In this document: in pieces, positions 14,326-23,306 of the stretch
Numbering within the stretch: the stretch's first letter is position 1
How the letters are laid out: each line of letters begins with the position of its first letter
Assembly (NCBI RefSeq): GCF_004168585.1
Contig: NZ_PGVH01000056.1
Span: forward strand, 579,873 to 643,872
Reading direction: 5' to 3'
Length of the DNA: 64,000 nt
From: Shewanella sp. OPT22
Lineage (GTDB): Bacteria; Pseudomonadota; Gammaproteobacteria; Enterobacterales; Shewanellaceae
Position numbers and translations under genes: made by a program
The notes under the pieces: generated by a model
Databases searched by the model: none
What the model saw: only the letters and a program-made list of their open reading frames with translations
Told to the model about the DNA's origin: nothing

Positions 14326-15675
14326 CTAATAACCATTATAGGCTACAGCTTGACTCATCAAACCCAGCGCTTCATCGTAGGGCGTAAACTCATCAGTGCC
14401 TTGTTGTAAAAACTCAAGTATGGCCTGATGAAGTTGTATGGCCTCATCAGTCTCTGCATCTTGGCCTGATTCATATTCACCAACACGGATCAGTAATTGC
14501 ACTTCTTCGTATTTCGCAAGCATTTTGCGTAACTTAGATGCCGCTTTACGTTGTTCCTCTGTCACAATAATATCCATGACACGACTGACACTGGCATTGA
14601 TATCAATGGCAGGATAGTGCCCTGCACCAGCAAGTTTTCTCGACAACACGATATGACCATCCAGCAGTGAGCGAACTTCATCGGCAATGGGTTCATTCAT
14701 ATCATCACCTTCCACTAATACCGTATAAATAGCCGTGATACTTCCAACTTTTGCAGGTCCAGCACGCTCGACTAAAGATGACAGTTTTACAAACACACTT
14801 GGAGGAAATCCATTTGATACAGCAGGCTCACCTGCGGCTAAACCAATTTCTCTGGCAGCACGAGCAAAACGAGTCAGAGAATCCACCATCAAAAGCACAT
14901 TTTTACCTTGATCTCGGAAATACTCTGCTACCGTAGTAGCCGTCATCGTAGCCTTCATTCGCTCAAGCGGCGGTCTGTCAGATGTGGACACAACCATCAC
15001 TGTTCGTGCACGGGCTTTTTCAGTGAGGTTATACTCCATGAACTCACGTACTTCTCGTCCCCGTTCACCAACCAATGCCAATACAATTACTTCAGCATCG
15101 CAATTAGACGCTATCATGCCAAGCAGTGTACTTTTACCACCACCTGCTGCAGCAAAAATACCAACCCGTTGGCCAACCCCACAGGTGAGCGTACTATCAA
15201 TGGCTCTCACTCCCATAGGTAAAATGTTTTCAATTAAAGAACGGCTGAGAGGATTTGGCGCTTGGCCTTTATTGTCTCTGATCGCAGTAGCAGTGAGTTC
15301 ACCTTTGTCATCAATAGGACGCCCGAGCCCATCGACGACTCGCCCGAGTAAACCTTCTCCCAAATGGATTTGATGACCATGGCCGAGTAATTCAACCGGT
15401 TCACCGGCTTGCAACCCTGTAGTGGCATCGAATGGAGATAGAATGGTTTCATCTCCCTTCACGGCAATCACTTCTGCCTGTAGTTTGTCAGCAATGATGC
15501 ATAAGTCACCTTGGTGAGCACCAGCCAAACTCGAGTGCACCAATGTTGCCCCGACTTCATTGATGTGCCCAAAATAGCGAACACTTGGTATGCTGTTTTC
15601 AACATTGAAAGGATTAAAATAAATTTTATCTTCAATGGCTTTGGCGAGTTCAGTCTTGTTAGGTAGCTTTATCAT
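14326..15675 (-). CDS. sctN: T3SS ATPase SctN
   Basis: 449 aa, the family length. The F1-like ATPase core has a Walker A loop (GIFAAAGGGKST, Lys181), Walker B (NVLLMVDSLTRFARAAREIGLAAGEP) and the conserved ERGREVREF motif. The P-loop form AAAGGGKS is usual in SPI-2/LEE-type SctN and distinguishes it from flagellar FliI in this context. It unfolds substrates and releases chaperones at the cytosolic face of the injectisome. It lies between sctV and sctO as in SPI-2. Confidence 0.97.
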   Translation of the reverse strand: MIKLPNKTELAKAIEDKIYFNPFNVENSIPSVRYFGHINEVGATLVHSSLAGAHQGDLCIIADKLQAEVIAVKGDETILSPFDATTGLQAGEPVELLGHGHQIHLGEGLLGRVVDGLGRPIDDKGELTATAIRDNKGQAPNPLSRSLIENILPMGVRAIDSTLTCGVGQRVGIFAAAGGGKSTLLGMIASNCDAEVIVLALVGERGREVREFMEYNLTEKARARTVMVVSTSDRPPLERMKATMTATTVAEYFRDQGKNVLLMVDSLTRFARAAREIGLAAGEPAVSNGFPPSVFVKLSSLVERAGPAKVGSITAIYTVLVEGDDMNEPIADEVRSLLDGHIVLSRKLAGAGHYPAIDINASVSRVMDIIVTEEQRKAASKLRKMLAKYEEVQLLIRVGEYESGQDAETDEAIQLHQAILEFLQQGTDEFTPYDEALGLMSQAVAYNGY

Positions 15676-15685
15676 ATTTAGTCTC

Positions 15686-17746
15686 CTAACCTGCGTTCAT
15701 CGCTTCATCAAGCGCTTCACCTACTAAATCACAATGCTCAAGTACTTTAATTTCAACATCATCACCTAATTCTTGATACGAAAGCACTGGGGTTGCAAAC
15801 AGTTCTCTTTCAACAATTTTACGTAGATAACGACGTACATCCAAAGAGGTCAACAACACACAAGGTTTATCTGTTGGCAACAACGTTTTGATTTCCGTGA
15901 GGATCATATGGGTTTGTGTCGTATTCAATACTGAGTATGAGCCAGCAGTTGATTGCCTGATAGATTCACGAATCAAGTTTTCGATGCCTTCACCTATCAT
16001 CAACGCAGAGATCCAGCCTTGGCGAGTCGCGAATTTACGACGAATATGACGGCGTAATGCGATACGCACATATTCAGTGAGCATAATGACGTCTTTTTCT
16101 TTAGGGACCCATTCAACCAACGTTTCAAAGATGGTTCTTAAATCACGAATCGAAATGCCTTCTTCAACCAAGCGTTGAAGAATTTCAGCGACTTTACCTA
16201 CGGATAAAAGCCGTTGTAGCTCTCGGATCAATTCGCCATATTTATTTTCCATGGCGTCCATTAAGTACCGTGTTTCTTGCACACCAATAAACTCACCAAT
16301 AAATCGATCGATTACTTTATTGATCAAACAAGCTGGAATCGCCTCCCCTTCGACAACAATGAGACCCTCTTCTTTCGCTTTCTCAATCTGTGAATCTCTT
16401 ATCCAATGCAAGGTTTCTCCGTTGTAAGAGGTTACAAAACTGCGCGTGTCCATATCGACAAAACGCTCATTGAGTAACGACTCTTCTACATCCAGTTCTA
16501 GCTGTAAAACGGGTTCTTGATACAACAAAATATCGCACTGGCAATTTTTCTTTGTACTGACGACCTGCAGTTGAATTTCGGGCAATGGAACTCCGAGCTT
16601 TTCGAATAAAGACCATCGGAGCCGGTGTAAGGTTTCTTTCATACTTTGATGCGGATAGTCTGAGCCTAATACCAACATGAGAGGCACTGCCCCCGGTTGC
16701 ATATTGGCATCATCATCAGCTTCTTCTCCATCTTTCGGGAAGGCTTTATCCTCCCCTCCAGATTCCGCTTGTTGTTGATTCTTTTTAGATAAACGCCATG
16801 TGAGAAAAAATGTCAGCCCACCTAACGTACCGAAAACCCAAAGTGGAAAGCCCGGTATCAAAGCAAACGTAATCATCACTAATCCAGCCATCTGTAGTGA
16901 TGATGGCTGTTTCGTTATTTGCATAACCACTTCTTTACCCAAGTTTTGTCGAGTCTCACCCGGCACACGTGTAACAATTAAACCTGCGGTAATCGAAATA
17001 AGGAGTGAAGGAATCTGTGCAATCAAGCCATCACCTACTGAAAGTACAGCGTAAGTGTTTAAGGCTTCTGATGCCGACATGCCTTTTTGCATAACACCAA
17101 TCGCAATACCACCGATGATGTTGGTAAAAATAACGATGATACTGGCAATCGCATCACCTTTTACAAACTTCATGGCACCATCCATCGCACCATATAACTG
17201 ACTTTCTTTCTGTACTTTGGTTCTTAGCCGCTTAGCTTCTTTGGCATCGATAGTTCCGGCTCTCATATCACCATCAATACTCATTTGTTTACCCGGCATA
17301 CCATCCAAAGAGAAACGTGCACTCACTTCAGCCACACGTTCTGAACCTTTGGTAATTACAATAAACTGAACGATGGTAATAATAGCGAAAATGGTAATAC
17401 CTACGGCGAGATTTCCTCCAACCACAAAGTTACCGAACGTAAATACAATTTGACCAGCGTCATGCTGTAGAAGGATTAATCGGCTGGTACTGATAGTCAG
17501 TGCAAGTCGATACAGTGTGGTCACCAACAGTACCGATGGAAATACGGAAAATTCCAAGGGATCACGAATATAAATCGCAATCATCAATAGGATAATAGAA
17601 AGTGCGAGGTTAACAGCAATTAACACATCGATCAGAGGGGTCGGTAACGGTATGATCATCATGAATACCGCAACCACCAGCATGACAGCTAAAATAATAT
17701 CATGACGGCCTGCGGCTTTTGCCAGCAGCTGTTGAATTTTATTCAA
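15686..17746 (-). CDS. sctV: T3SS export gate protein SctV
   Basis: 686 aa. Residues about 15-330 hold eight membrane helices with the FHIPEP-family signature (RFSLDGMPGKQMSIDGDMRAG); residues about 350-686 form the cytosolic nonameric ring that receives substrate-chaperone complexes. The start codon is TTG at 17746, overlapping the TGA of the upstream gene (TTGA). It is the SsaV/EscV counterpart; flagellar FlhA is excluded by the neighbouring secretin, needle and ATPase genes. Its usual membrane partners SctR, S, T and U are not in the window. Confidence 0.97.
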   Translation of the reverse strand: MNKIQQLLAKAAGRHDIILAVMLVVAVFMMIIPLPTPLIDVLIAVNLALSIILLMIAIYIRDPLEFSVFPSVLLVTTLYRLALTISTSRLILLQHDAGQIVFTFGNFVVGGNLAVGITIFAIITIVQFIVITKGSERVAEVSARFSLDGMPGKQMSIDGDMRAGTIDAKEAKRLRTKVQKESQLYGAMDGAMKFVKGDAIASIIVIFTNIIGGIAIGVMQKGMSASEALNTYAVLSVGDGLIAQIPSLLISITAGLIVTRVPGETRQNLGKEVVMQITKQPSSLQMAGLVMITFALIPGFPLWVFGTLGGLTFFLTWRLSKKNQQQAESGGEDKAFPKDGEEADDDANMQPGAVPLMLVLGSDYPHQSMKETLHRLRWSLFEKLGVPLPEIQLQVVSTKKNCQCDILLYQEPVLQLELDVEESLLNERFVDMDTRSFVTSYNGETLHWIRDSQIEKAKEEGLIVVEGEAIPACLINKVIDRFIGEFIGVQETRYLMDAMENKYGELIRELQRLLSVGKVAEILQRLVEEGISIRDLRTIFETLVEWVPKEKDVIMLTEYVRIALRRHIRRKFATRQGWISALMIGEGIENLIRESIRQSTAGSYSVLNTTQTHMILTEIKTLLPTDKPCVLLTSLDVRRYLRKIVERELFATPVLSYQELGDDVEIKVLEHCDLVGEALDEAMNAG

Positions 17747-18105
17747 AATTGGCTCCCACGACTAACCTTACTCAAAAACTGCTGTTGTAGCTGAATCATT
17801 TTGTACCAATCTCGCCCTTCGCTCGTTTTTGGACACAGGCAACTGATCATTAACTTGTGTTTGACGATAAATAACCGCTGTGGAACGCCCATAAATGCTC
17901 TGGGGTGCCAATGCTCAACCCAGTGCTTTAAATCTTTAACTTGAGTTTCGAGCAACCATGATGTCATTAACAACCTTTCGTCTTTTACTTCAAGCATGAG
18001 ACCATATGGTGCCCAGTGATACTCCATTTGGTCGTCTAATTTAACTGGCCAGCGGTTTTGCAGCTGAAAGAAAGTCTCTAAATGTCGGGTAATACGTAAA
18101 TCCAC
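17743..18105 (-). CDS. ssaM: SsaM-like T3SS substrate-switch protein
   Basis: 120 aa. The C-terminal half (HWHPRAFMGVPQRLFIVKHKLMISCLCP...WYKMIQLQQQFLSK) lines up clearly with Salmonella SsaM (NWKPAAFQAIPQRLFLLRD...), which has nearly the same length. SsaM works with SsaL and SsaB/SpiC to hold back effectors until translocators are secreted. It lies between the SctW gatekeeper and sctV, exactly the ssaL-ssaM-ssaV order, and overlaps sctV by 4 bp. This gene is restricted to the SPI-2/LEE class of systems and so helps place the cluster. Confidence 0.85.
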   Translation of the reverse strand: MDLRITRHLETFFQLQNRWPVKLDDQMEYHWAPYGLMLEVKDERLLMTSWLLETQVKDLKHWVEHWHPRAFMGVPQRLFIVKHKLMISCLCPKTSEGRDWYKMIQLQQQFLSKVSRGSQF

Positions 18106-18190
18106 TGCTTAAGCCTTTCTCAGTCTTAGTTAAATCAAGGTTTAATCTCAATAAGCTTAGGACGAGATACACATCTACGCCTATTTTTTC

Positions 18191-19225
18191 CTATTCGTCT
18201 TCGCACCACTGATCTAATAGGTCCATCATGGCATCAGTAATATGTTCTTTTTGCTCAGGATCTCGATAGCATTTTGTTGGCAATTGTTGCATCAAATCTC
18301 GCCAGCGCCTCAAGAAGCCAATTTGCTTAGTCTCTGGCACTTTCATCTTGGTAATTTTTTCTTCTAGCCACTCTCCGTAAACCCAAGATTGTTCAACCAA
18401 GTCAAGTGTTGCATCAAGCACTGATGCGTCGTCAATCTGACATGCTCTTGATAGCGCTTTACAGTAGTCTTCAACACTCATAAACAGCAATAGGCGTCTC
18501 AGGTCGTCAACAACAGTGACCAACTTAACCATGTTGCTGCCTGTATTCTCTTCATTCAGTGAATTTGACAATGCTCTGAGCAATACCCGAATTCTTTTTC
18601 TTCTATCTGGCATATCGCGAAGCAAACTAAACCACTTAGCTAGACCACCATCGCCTCTTGCTGCACGTTGATATAACCCTTGAAGAGACTGAAGCCCTGC
18701 TTGGTCCAGCGGTAACCCTTCCATTGCGGCAATAAGTGCGAGTTCTGCACCTTCCTCTGCCAACATTTCTTGTAATTTTTTGCGTAGTTTCTTACGAACT
18801 TCTTCGCTTAGGCCACTTTGAGCAATCACGTTCGCCATGAGCAACATGACATTACCGCTATCAAGGTTCATTTGCTCTATATTGACCATGATAGAGTCCG
18901 CATCGCCTAATGCAGCCAACTGGATTGCATTCGCAAGAATGCCATCGGCTTGCTCGCCTTCCATTTGAGCAACCAACTCTTCCAATGCATTGAACCTGGC
19001 TTCGTCCTTTCGCTCTTTACTATTTAATCGTTTTAAGTAGTTACTAAACCCTAAACTTAAATCCTCGAGCGCTTCCTCCATGGATTCATTTGCGATCATA
19101 GCGATCTCAGCAAACTCTGTTGCGGCTAATGAAGATGTGGTATTTGCAGGATGCACTTGCCCATTAACAGGTTTTGAATCTGCCTGGGTATCAAAATTAA
19201 CTGAAGTAGTGCCATCTACTCTCAT
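18191..19225 (-). CDS. sctW: T3SS gatekeeper SctW (SsaL/SepL/YopN family)
   Basis: 344 aa, close to SsaL. The N-terminal third is Ala/Glu-rich with a chaperone-binding-like segment. The middle and C-terminal parts show the helical gatekeeper repeats (ALEDLSLGFSNYLKRLNSKERKDEARFNALEELVAQMEG; LSRACQIDDASVLDATLDLVEQSWVYGEWLEEKI, a TyeA-like X-bundle). It controls the order of translocator and effector secretion at the SctV ring. AGGAAG precedes ATG 19225. An 85-bp gap to the SsaM-like gene has no obvious terminator. Confidence 0.9.
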   Translation of the reverse strand: MRVDGTTSVNFDTQADSKPVNGQVHPANTTSSLAATEFAEIAMIANESMEEALEDLSLGFSNYLKRLNSKERKDEARFNALEELVAQMEGEQADGILANAIQLAALGDADSIMVNIEQMNLDSGNVMLLMANVIAQSGLSEEVRKKLRKKLQEMLAEEGAELALIAAMEGLPLDQAGLQSLQGLYQRAARGDGGLAKWFSLLRDMPDRRKRIRVLLRALSNSLNEENTGSNMVKLVTVVDDLRRLLLFMSVEDYCKALSRACQIDDASVLDATLDLVEQSWVYGEWLEEKITKMKVPETKQIGFLRRWRDLMQQLPTKCYRDPEQKEHITDAMMDLLDQWCEDE

Positions 19226-19249
19226 ATCATCTTCCTAGTCGCAACGATG

Positions 19250-20116
19250 CTAGTATGCTTCGTTGTAATCAGAGTCATCCGTTTCGAAATTTTGCGCTGA
19301 GTTATCCTCAAATAAGTTATTTTCTAATTCTTCTGAGTCATCAAAAAAGCTGATACCGTCATCTGTGCTTGTTAATTCTTCATCAACCGATGACGTTATG
19401 GTTTCCTCATCAGCATTAAACTGAGTCACTTGCTCTGTAATCGCATTATCTGGGTAATCCTCTGTATTTGCCTCTTTGCTCACTTCAAATACAAACGCTT
19501 TTAACAACAATTCCAAATGTCGATTTAAATCAATACGAGCACTGAGTGCAGCTGACTGTATTTCTGCTGTACCTGCAACTAATGCGGTATCAGTTTTCAC
19601 TTTGAATTCATTACCGAGTTTACGGTTTAAAGACTCAAAATCTTCTTCAGCGACCAATAAGGTCACGGTGCCTTCTCCTAGCTTTTCAATGACATCTTCA
19701 GTAAGTTGAGCTGCAATTAAATCCGCTTTTTCGAGATTAGAAGCCCAATGGGTAATGACGGTATGAATTTGTGAGGCGATGCCAGCACTTAATTCTTCAA
19801 GTAATTGTTGTCTAAAACTTATCTCATCTTGCACCCAAGCCACTGCATCAGCCACGGCCTGCTGTTTGGCTTGTTGCTCCCACTCAACCATCAATTTTTC
19901 AGCTTCACTTTGTGCGTCAATAATGTATTGCTCTGCTTGCTGACGAGATTGCTCTCGTTGCATATGAGCATCTTTAAGTGAAGCTTGAATGCGTTGCCTC
20001 ACTTGTTTCTCCATCGATTGAAGCTCGATTGACTGTTTAAACTCACCTGAAGAGATGAATTCGGATTCGCCTCTGGCTATTTCGCACTGTTGAATGTCAA
20101 TAAGAAATGGATTCAT
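19250..20116 (-). CDS. sctL: T3SS stator protein SctL
   Basis: 288 aa from ATG 20116, chosen because it overlaps the sctK stop as ATGA; a longer frame exists from 20143. Residues about 40-110 are a long Gln/Glu-rich helix (KQVRQRIQASLKDAHMQREQSRQQAEQYI) and residues about 110-230 the FliH/HrpE-type domain. The last 60 residues form an acidic tail (EDNSAQNFETDDSDYNEAY) that is longer than in SsaK. SctL forms the spokes that tether the SctN ATPase to SctQ and SctK. Confidence 0.9.
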   Translation of the reverse strand: MNPFLIDIQQCEIARGESEFISSGEFKQSIELQSMEKQVRQRIQASLKDAHMQREQSRQQAEQYIIDAQSEAEKLMVEWEQQAKQQAVADAVAWVQDEISFRQQLLEELSAGIASQIHTVITHWASNLEKADLIAAQLTEDVIEKLGEGTVTLLVAEEDFESLNRKLGNEFKVKTDTALVAGTAEIQSAALSARIDLNRHLELLLKAFVFEVSKEANTEDYPDNAITEQVTQFNADEETITSSVDEELTSTDDGISFFDDSEELENNLFEDNSAQNFETDDSDYNEAY

Positions 20117-20772
20117 AGCATGCGCTCCAGTCGGGTTAACCATCGAGTCAAATTAAGATCAGTTTCCTTTAACAAGGTAACCTGAGCCTTAAAGTCGTCT
20201 GGTTCCATCTCGACCTCTACCACAGGCAGAGTCACTGCAATACATCGCCATAGTGAACTTTCTTTTAGCTCTTCGTCTAATAACGCAATTGAAATCTTTT
20301 GAGCTTGCTCGAGCAAATACTCAGATTTTATATCATCAACAAGCTCTTTAAATTTTGACGTTGGTCGTTGTGGCCATAGAGCCCATGCTTGCTGCACTTG
20401 CTCTTCAGAAAGTACACTTTCTAGGGCAAGCCGATGTTCTTTTAGTGATAAGTAGTCAGGGCAATTCAGACAATAGAGCCCTAATACTGACAAAATAGCG
20501 GGTAACCTACTTTTACTCTTCAACAGAAACTGCTCATCAAGAGTAAAAGCTGAAGATAACGGCTTATCAATGATACCTAAGCGCTGCACCACTAATTGTT
20601 CTATTCGTTGAGATAAAACAATATTTTGGCCCGCACTTTTTTTCCACATTTGCAGACCAAGCTTACTCCACCAGCTGTCATGCATAGCAACGGTAGGACG
20701 CCAAAGCAATTGATAAAATTGCTTTATTTCAATGCCTTCTTCTTCGTTAGGTGAGAAAAAACCTGAAATCAT
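20113..20772 (-). CDS. sctK: T3SS sorting-platform protein SctK
   Basis: 219 aa, position and length of the SctK family (the SPI-2 gene between ssaJ and ssaK). It is rich in Leu and Trp (FYQLLWRPTVAMHDSWWSKLGLQMW), with no membrane segment. SctK caps each sorting-platform pod and joins SctQ to SctD. Assignment rests mostly on synteny, since SctK diverges quickly. Confidence 0.82.
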   Translation of the reverse strand: MISGFFSPNEEEGIEIKQFYQLLWRPTVAMHDSWWSKLGLQMWKKSAGQNIVLSQRIEQLVVQRLGIIDKPLSSAFTLDEQFLLKSKSRLPAILSVLGLYCLNCPDYLSLKEHRLALESVLSEEQVQQAWALWPQRPTSKFKELVDDIKSEYLLEQAQKISIALLDEELKESSLWRCIAVTLPVVEVEMEPDDFKAQVTLLKETDLNLTRWLTRLERML

Positions 20773-20792
20773 AGCGCCCCCAAAAGCCTATT

Positions 20793-21515
20793 CTACTTAC
20801 GTCTCAAGAATAAAAAGCCGAATACACTTAATAAAACAAGTAAAACCAGACCAATAATTACGGGCAATTTATTGTCTTCAATTTTCTTAATAAACCGAGT
20901 GAAGTCATCTTCTTGCTGTTGAGCTGGTGCTGATTGAAAACCGTAATTGGCAGCCTGAAGAAAGACACTGATTCGGTCGAAAGAAAGACCAGGTATCGCA
21001 TTCTGAATCAACCCTTTGATTTGATTCTCTTGGGTTGTTAAGTTGGCTTGAGGAGAATACTTGATATAAACCGATGCTGATTTTTCAGGTTGAGCTTGAA
21101 ACTCATCATCCTGTGTTGGCTCAGCAATTGAAACTCTTGCACTTATCACACCTTCAATATTACTCAAAGTTCGTTCAAGCTGTTGCTCTTTCAAGAAAGC
21201 AATTTTAGCGTGTTCTTGTGCTGGTGAGGTTACCAATTGCCCTGATGGAAACATATCTTCGATATTGGCGTATTTAGGTCTTGGAAAACCATTCTGCCTC
21301 AATAATGCAACAGCGTTGATGAATTTGTCTTCATCAATCATTAATGTCGCCATACCCGTTTTTTGATCGATTTCGTTTTCAGCTTCAATATTATTAAGGC
21401 GCAATAAAGCCACCATTTGGTTCGCTTCGTCTTGCGGTAAATTGCGATAGAGTTCAGTTTTACAACCGACCAATAGTAACACCAGAGCCATAACCAAATA
21501 GCACTTAATTCTCAT
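20793..21515 (-). CDS. sctJ: T3SS inner-membrane ring lipoprotein SctJ
   Basis: 240 aa. It has a lipoprotein signal peptide (MALVLLLVGC, Cys18) followed by the family signature CKTELYRNLPQDEANQMVALL, two ring-building domains, the EQQLERTLSNIEGVISARVSIAEP motif and a C-terminal membrane helix (LPVIIGLVLLVLLSVFGFLFL) with a basic end. SctJ with SctD forms the inner-membrane rings. ATG 21515 overlaps the sctI stop (ATGA). Confidence 0.97.
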   Translation of the reverse strand: MRIKCYLVMALVLLLVGCKTELYRNLPQDEANQMVALLRLNNIEAENEIDQKTGMATLMIDEDKFINAVALLRQNGFPRPKYANIEDMFPSGQLVTSPAQEHAKIAFLKEQQLERTLSNIEGVISARVSIAEPTQDDEFQAQPEKSASVYIKYSPQANLTTQENQIKGLIQNAIPGLSFDRISVFLQAANYGFQSAPAQQQEDDFTRFIKKIEDNKLPVIIGLVLLVLLSVFGFLFLRRK

Positions 21516-21871
21516 TGCATACTCGCTAGCTTATTGATTGATTGAGATAACGAACCTGCAATTTTTGCGAACAAATCAACCTCAACCATGCCTTTCATTA
21601 TCAGTCTTTGCCCTTCAAGATAAGATAATGGCGAAAGCTGTTGGCCAGCTTTATCAAGCTCACTTTTATCTTTAGGGGCCATTTTCTTAATTAAGTCTTC
21701 ATCAGAGCCTACTGAACCGACTCGAGCAGCTTGATCAATCTGAGCGGTACCCACGTTCATCATGCTTTCGAACTTGTTAACCATATCTACCGAAGGTTCA
21801 GGCACTTCTTTTTTGACCATTTTGTTCTGCGCTATTTGCTGAACTTGGTTTACGGCTTCTGTCATTGACAT
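21512..21871 (-). CDS. sctI: T3SS inner rod protein SctI
   Basis: 119 aa, longer than SsaI. The C-terminal 45 residues (LSPLSYLEGQRLIMKGMVEVDLFAKIAGSLSQSINKLASMQ) form the polymerising helix pair that is conserved in SctI. The rod anchors the needle to the export gate. It sits between the SsaH-like gene and sctJ as in SPI-2. Confidence 0.88.
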   Translation of the reverse strand: MSMTEAVNQVQQIAQNKMVKKEVPEPSVDMVNKFESMMNVGTAQIDQAARVGSVGSDEDLIKKMAPKDKSELDKAGQQLSPLSYLEGQRLIMKGMVEVDLFAKIAGSLSQSINKLASMQ

Positions 21872-21883
21872 AACTACCTCCCG

Positions 21884-22204
21884 CTAATTTCTCACTGAAA
21901 TGAGCTTCTTCGCTAATATATCTTGCTGTGTTTTACTGGATATCGGACCAGAAAACAGCATGGCTAAAGCTTGTGCAGTGTCACTGTTGCATGATTCAAG
22001 CTCTCTAACAGCTTTAGAAGTCTCTTTAAGAGCAAAATAAATCACACTTGTGCATATTTTCCTGTCTTCTTCATCAAGGATCAGTTCAGGAAATATTTTA
22101 ATGATGGCGTATGCTTGCTCTTTTAAACCGTGATTTCCTGCTGCAACTGCACACTCAACAAGCAGCTGTTTATCTTCACTAAGCAACACATCTTTCTTTT
22201 TCAT
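21884..22204 (-). CDS. sctG: T3SS needle chaperone, SsaH/SctG-like
   Basis: 106 aa helical protein. Its segment ICTSVIYFALKETSKAVRELESCNSDTAQALAMLFSGP aligns with Salmonella SsaH (LVCLALLLAGLNEPLKAAKILSDIDLPEAMALRLLFPAP). This family of small TPR-like proteins keeps needle subunits soluble. It follows sctF as ssaH follows ssaG. It is about 30 residues longer than SsaH, nearer to YscG in size. Confidence 0.78.
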   Translation of the reverse strand: MKKKDVLLSEDKQLLVECAVAAGNHGLKEQAYAIIKIFPELILDEEDRKICTSVIYFALKETSKAVRELESCNSDTAQALAMLFSGPISSKTQQDILAKKLISVRN

Positions 22205-22231
22205 CGCATGCCACCAAATTCAATTTTGTTA

Positions 22232-22450
22232 CTAGATTTTAGAAATAATGCCTTGAATCATGTCTTTGATCGTTTTTATCATTGCACTTTCATAACCTAC
22301 AAAATTCGAGTATTGCTGAATCGCAAATTGTGCTTTCACCATTTTCTCTGGATTATTGATATCACCAGATTGCATGTTTCCTTGCACATCTTTTGCAGAC
22401 TTTGCAGACATTTGTGAAAGTTGATACACCACTGAACTTAAATCCATCAT
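22232..22450 (-). CDS. sctF: T3SS needle subunit SctF
   Basis: 72 aa. The sequence aligns end to end with Salmonella SsaG: NNPEKMVKAQFAIQQYSNFVGYESAMIKTIKDMIQGIISKI against NPESMIKAQFALQQYSTFINYESSLIKMIKDMLSGIIAKI. It polymerises into the extracellular needle. It begins 7 bp after the AraC-type regulator gene, so the two are co-transcribed. Confidence 0.97.
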   Translation of the reverse strand: MMDLSSVVYQLSQMSAKSAKDVQGNMQSGDINNPEKMVKAQFAIQQYSNFVGYESAMIKTIKDMIQGIISKI

Positions 22451-22457
22451 GTCCTCC

Positions 22458-23156
22458 TTAGGCTATTGTTGACCGTAATTCTGTTGGACTACACGAATAG
22501 CGCTTTTTAAATGCATCCGTAAAGTGAGCGTGATTACTAAACCCACTATCTAATGCAATATCAGCGACTTTTCTTGTCGTTAACAATAATTGCTGCCGAG
22601 CAAAACTTAACCGCCTTTCTAAGATCCACTGTTTTGCCGAAACTCCATAGTTTTTGTAGAAAAAGAAGTTAAGCTTTCTCACTTCCATTTCTAACTCTTC
22701 GGCGAATTGAGCTACTGACCAAGGCTTCATAAAATTGCTCTCTAAAAAGCTCAATACCTTGTCGTTATGAGCTAGAAAATATCTCAGCACCCCAGAAAAA
22801 TAAGCATTATCGACACTCAAACAATAGATAAAGACAAACTTCATCATCATGGTTTTATTGTCTTTTAATTGTTCTATTACCGTAATGAGTTGGTCATAAA
22901 CAGGGATGATTTTCGCTTCACCAAGTTTGAAGTTCATGTCTTTAACTTCTGGTCCTATTAGGTCCATCACTTCGTGATACAACTCATGCATTTCACCCGG
23001 ATAACAAAACACGTTTATCCAACAGTCGCGGCTAATAGCTGAAGCTGAAGCATCATCTGTTGTAATAACAAGCTGATTTGCAGAAACATCAATGACTTCA
23101 CCTTGGCAGCGAAGCTTCCCATCATGTTTGAACAAAATTACTTGTATTGCACTCAT
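22458..23156 (-). CDS. AraC-family regulator, first gene of T3SS operon 2
   Basis: 232 aa. The C-terminal 100 residues are a full AraC/XylS DNA-binding domain (FAEELEMEVRKLNFFFYKNYGVSAKQWILERRLSFARQQLL...KVADIALDSGFSNHAHFTDAFKKRYSCSPTELR). The N-terminal half is a cupin-like sensing or dimerisation region with no match I can name. It leads the needle operon and lies where SPI-2 carries sscA-sseC-sseD. In Edwardsiella, EsrC, an AraC protein inside a related T3SS, is activated by the SsrB homologue and in turn activates T3SS genes; a similar role is likely here (inference). A motif shared with operon 1 lies 91 bp upstream. Confidence 0.88.
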   Translation of the reverse strand: MSAIQVILFKHDGKLRCQGEVIDVSANQLVITTDDASASAISRDCWINVFCYPGEMHELYHEVMDLIGPEVKDMNFKLGEAKIIPVYDQLITVIEQLKDNKTMMMKFVFIYCLSVDNAYFSGVLRYFLAHNDKVLSFLESNFMKPWSVAQFAEELEMEVRKLNFFFYKNYGVSAKQWILERRLSFARQQLLLTTRKVADIALDSGFSNHAHFTDAFKKRYSCSPTELRSTIA

Positions 23157-23247
23157 TTAAACAGCAACCTTAGTCACGTCTTGCCTTTCGTATCCAAGTC
23201 TTTTCATAAACCTGTACTACCAGTCTAGTCGTTAACTCAATAATTGT

Positions 23248-23268
23248 TATCGGGTATTAACCTTAATT
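23248..23268 (-). promoter_or_regulatory. Shared T3SS upstream motif, copy 1
   Basis: TATCGGGTATT[A]ACCTTAATT on the plus strand, 91 bp upstream of the AraC-type regulator. 20 of 21 bases match the copy at 27721-27741, also upstream of a T3SS operon. It is probably a regulator binding site or promoter element. A perfect CTTGGT-TTTT-ACCAAG inverted repeat (23282-23297) lies next to it, just after the sseB-like gene. Confidence 0.65.
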
Positions 23269-23306
23269 TTGTGCGCAATTGCTTGGTTTTTACCAAGTAA
23301 TAATAG

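Noticed and set aside
14326..17746. Flagellar export proteins FliI and FlhA as alternatives for the ATPase and gate genes
   Set aside because: The secretin, needle, rod, gatekeeper and SsaM-like genes surround them, and no flagellar structural gene is nearby.
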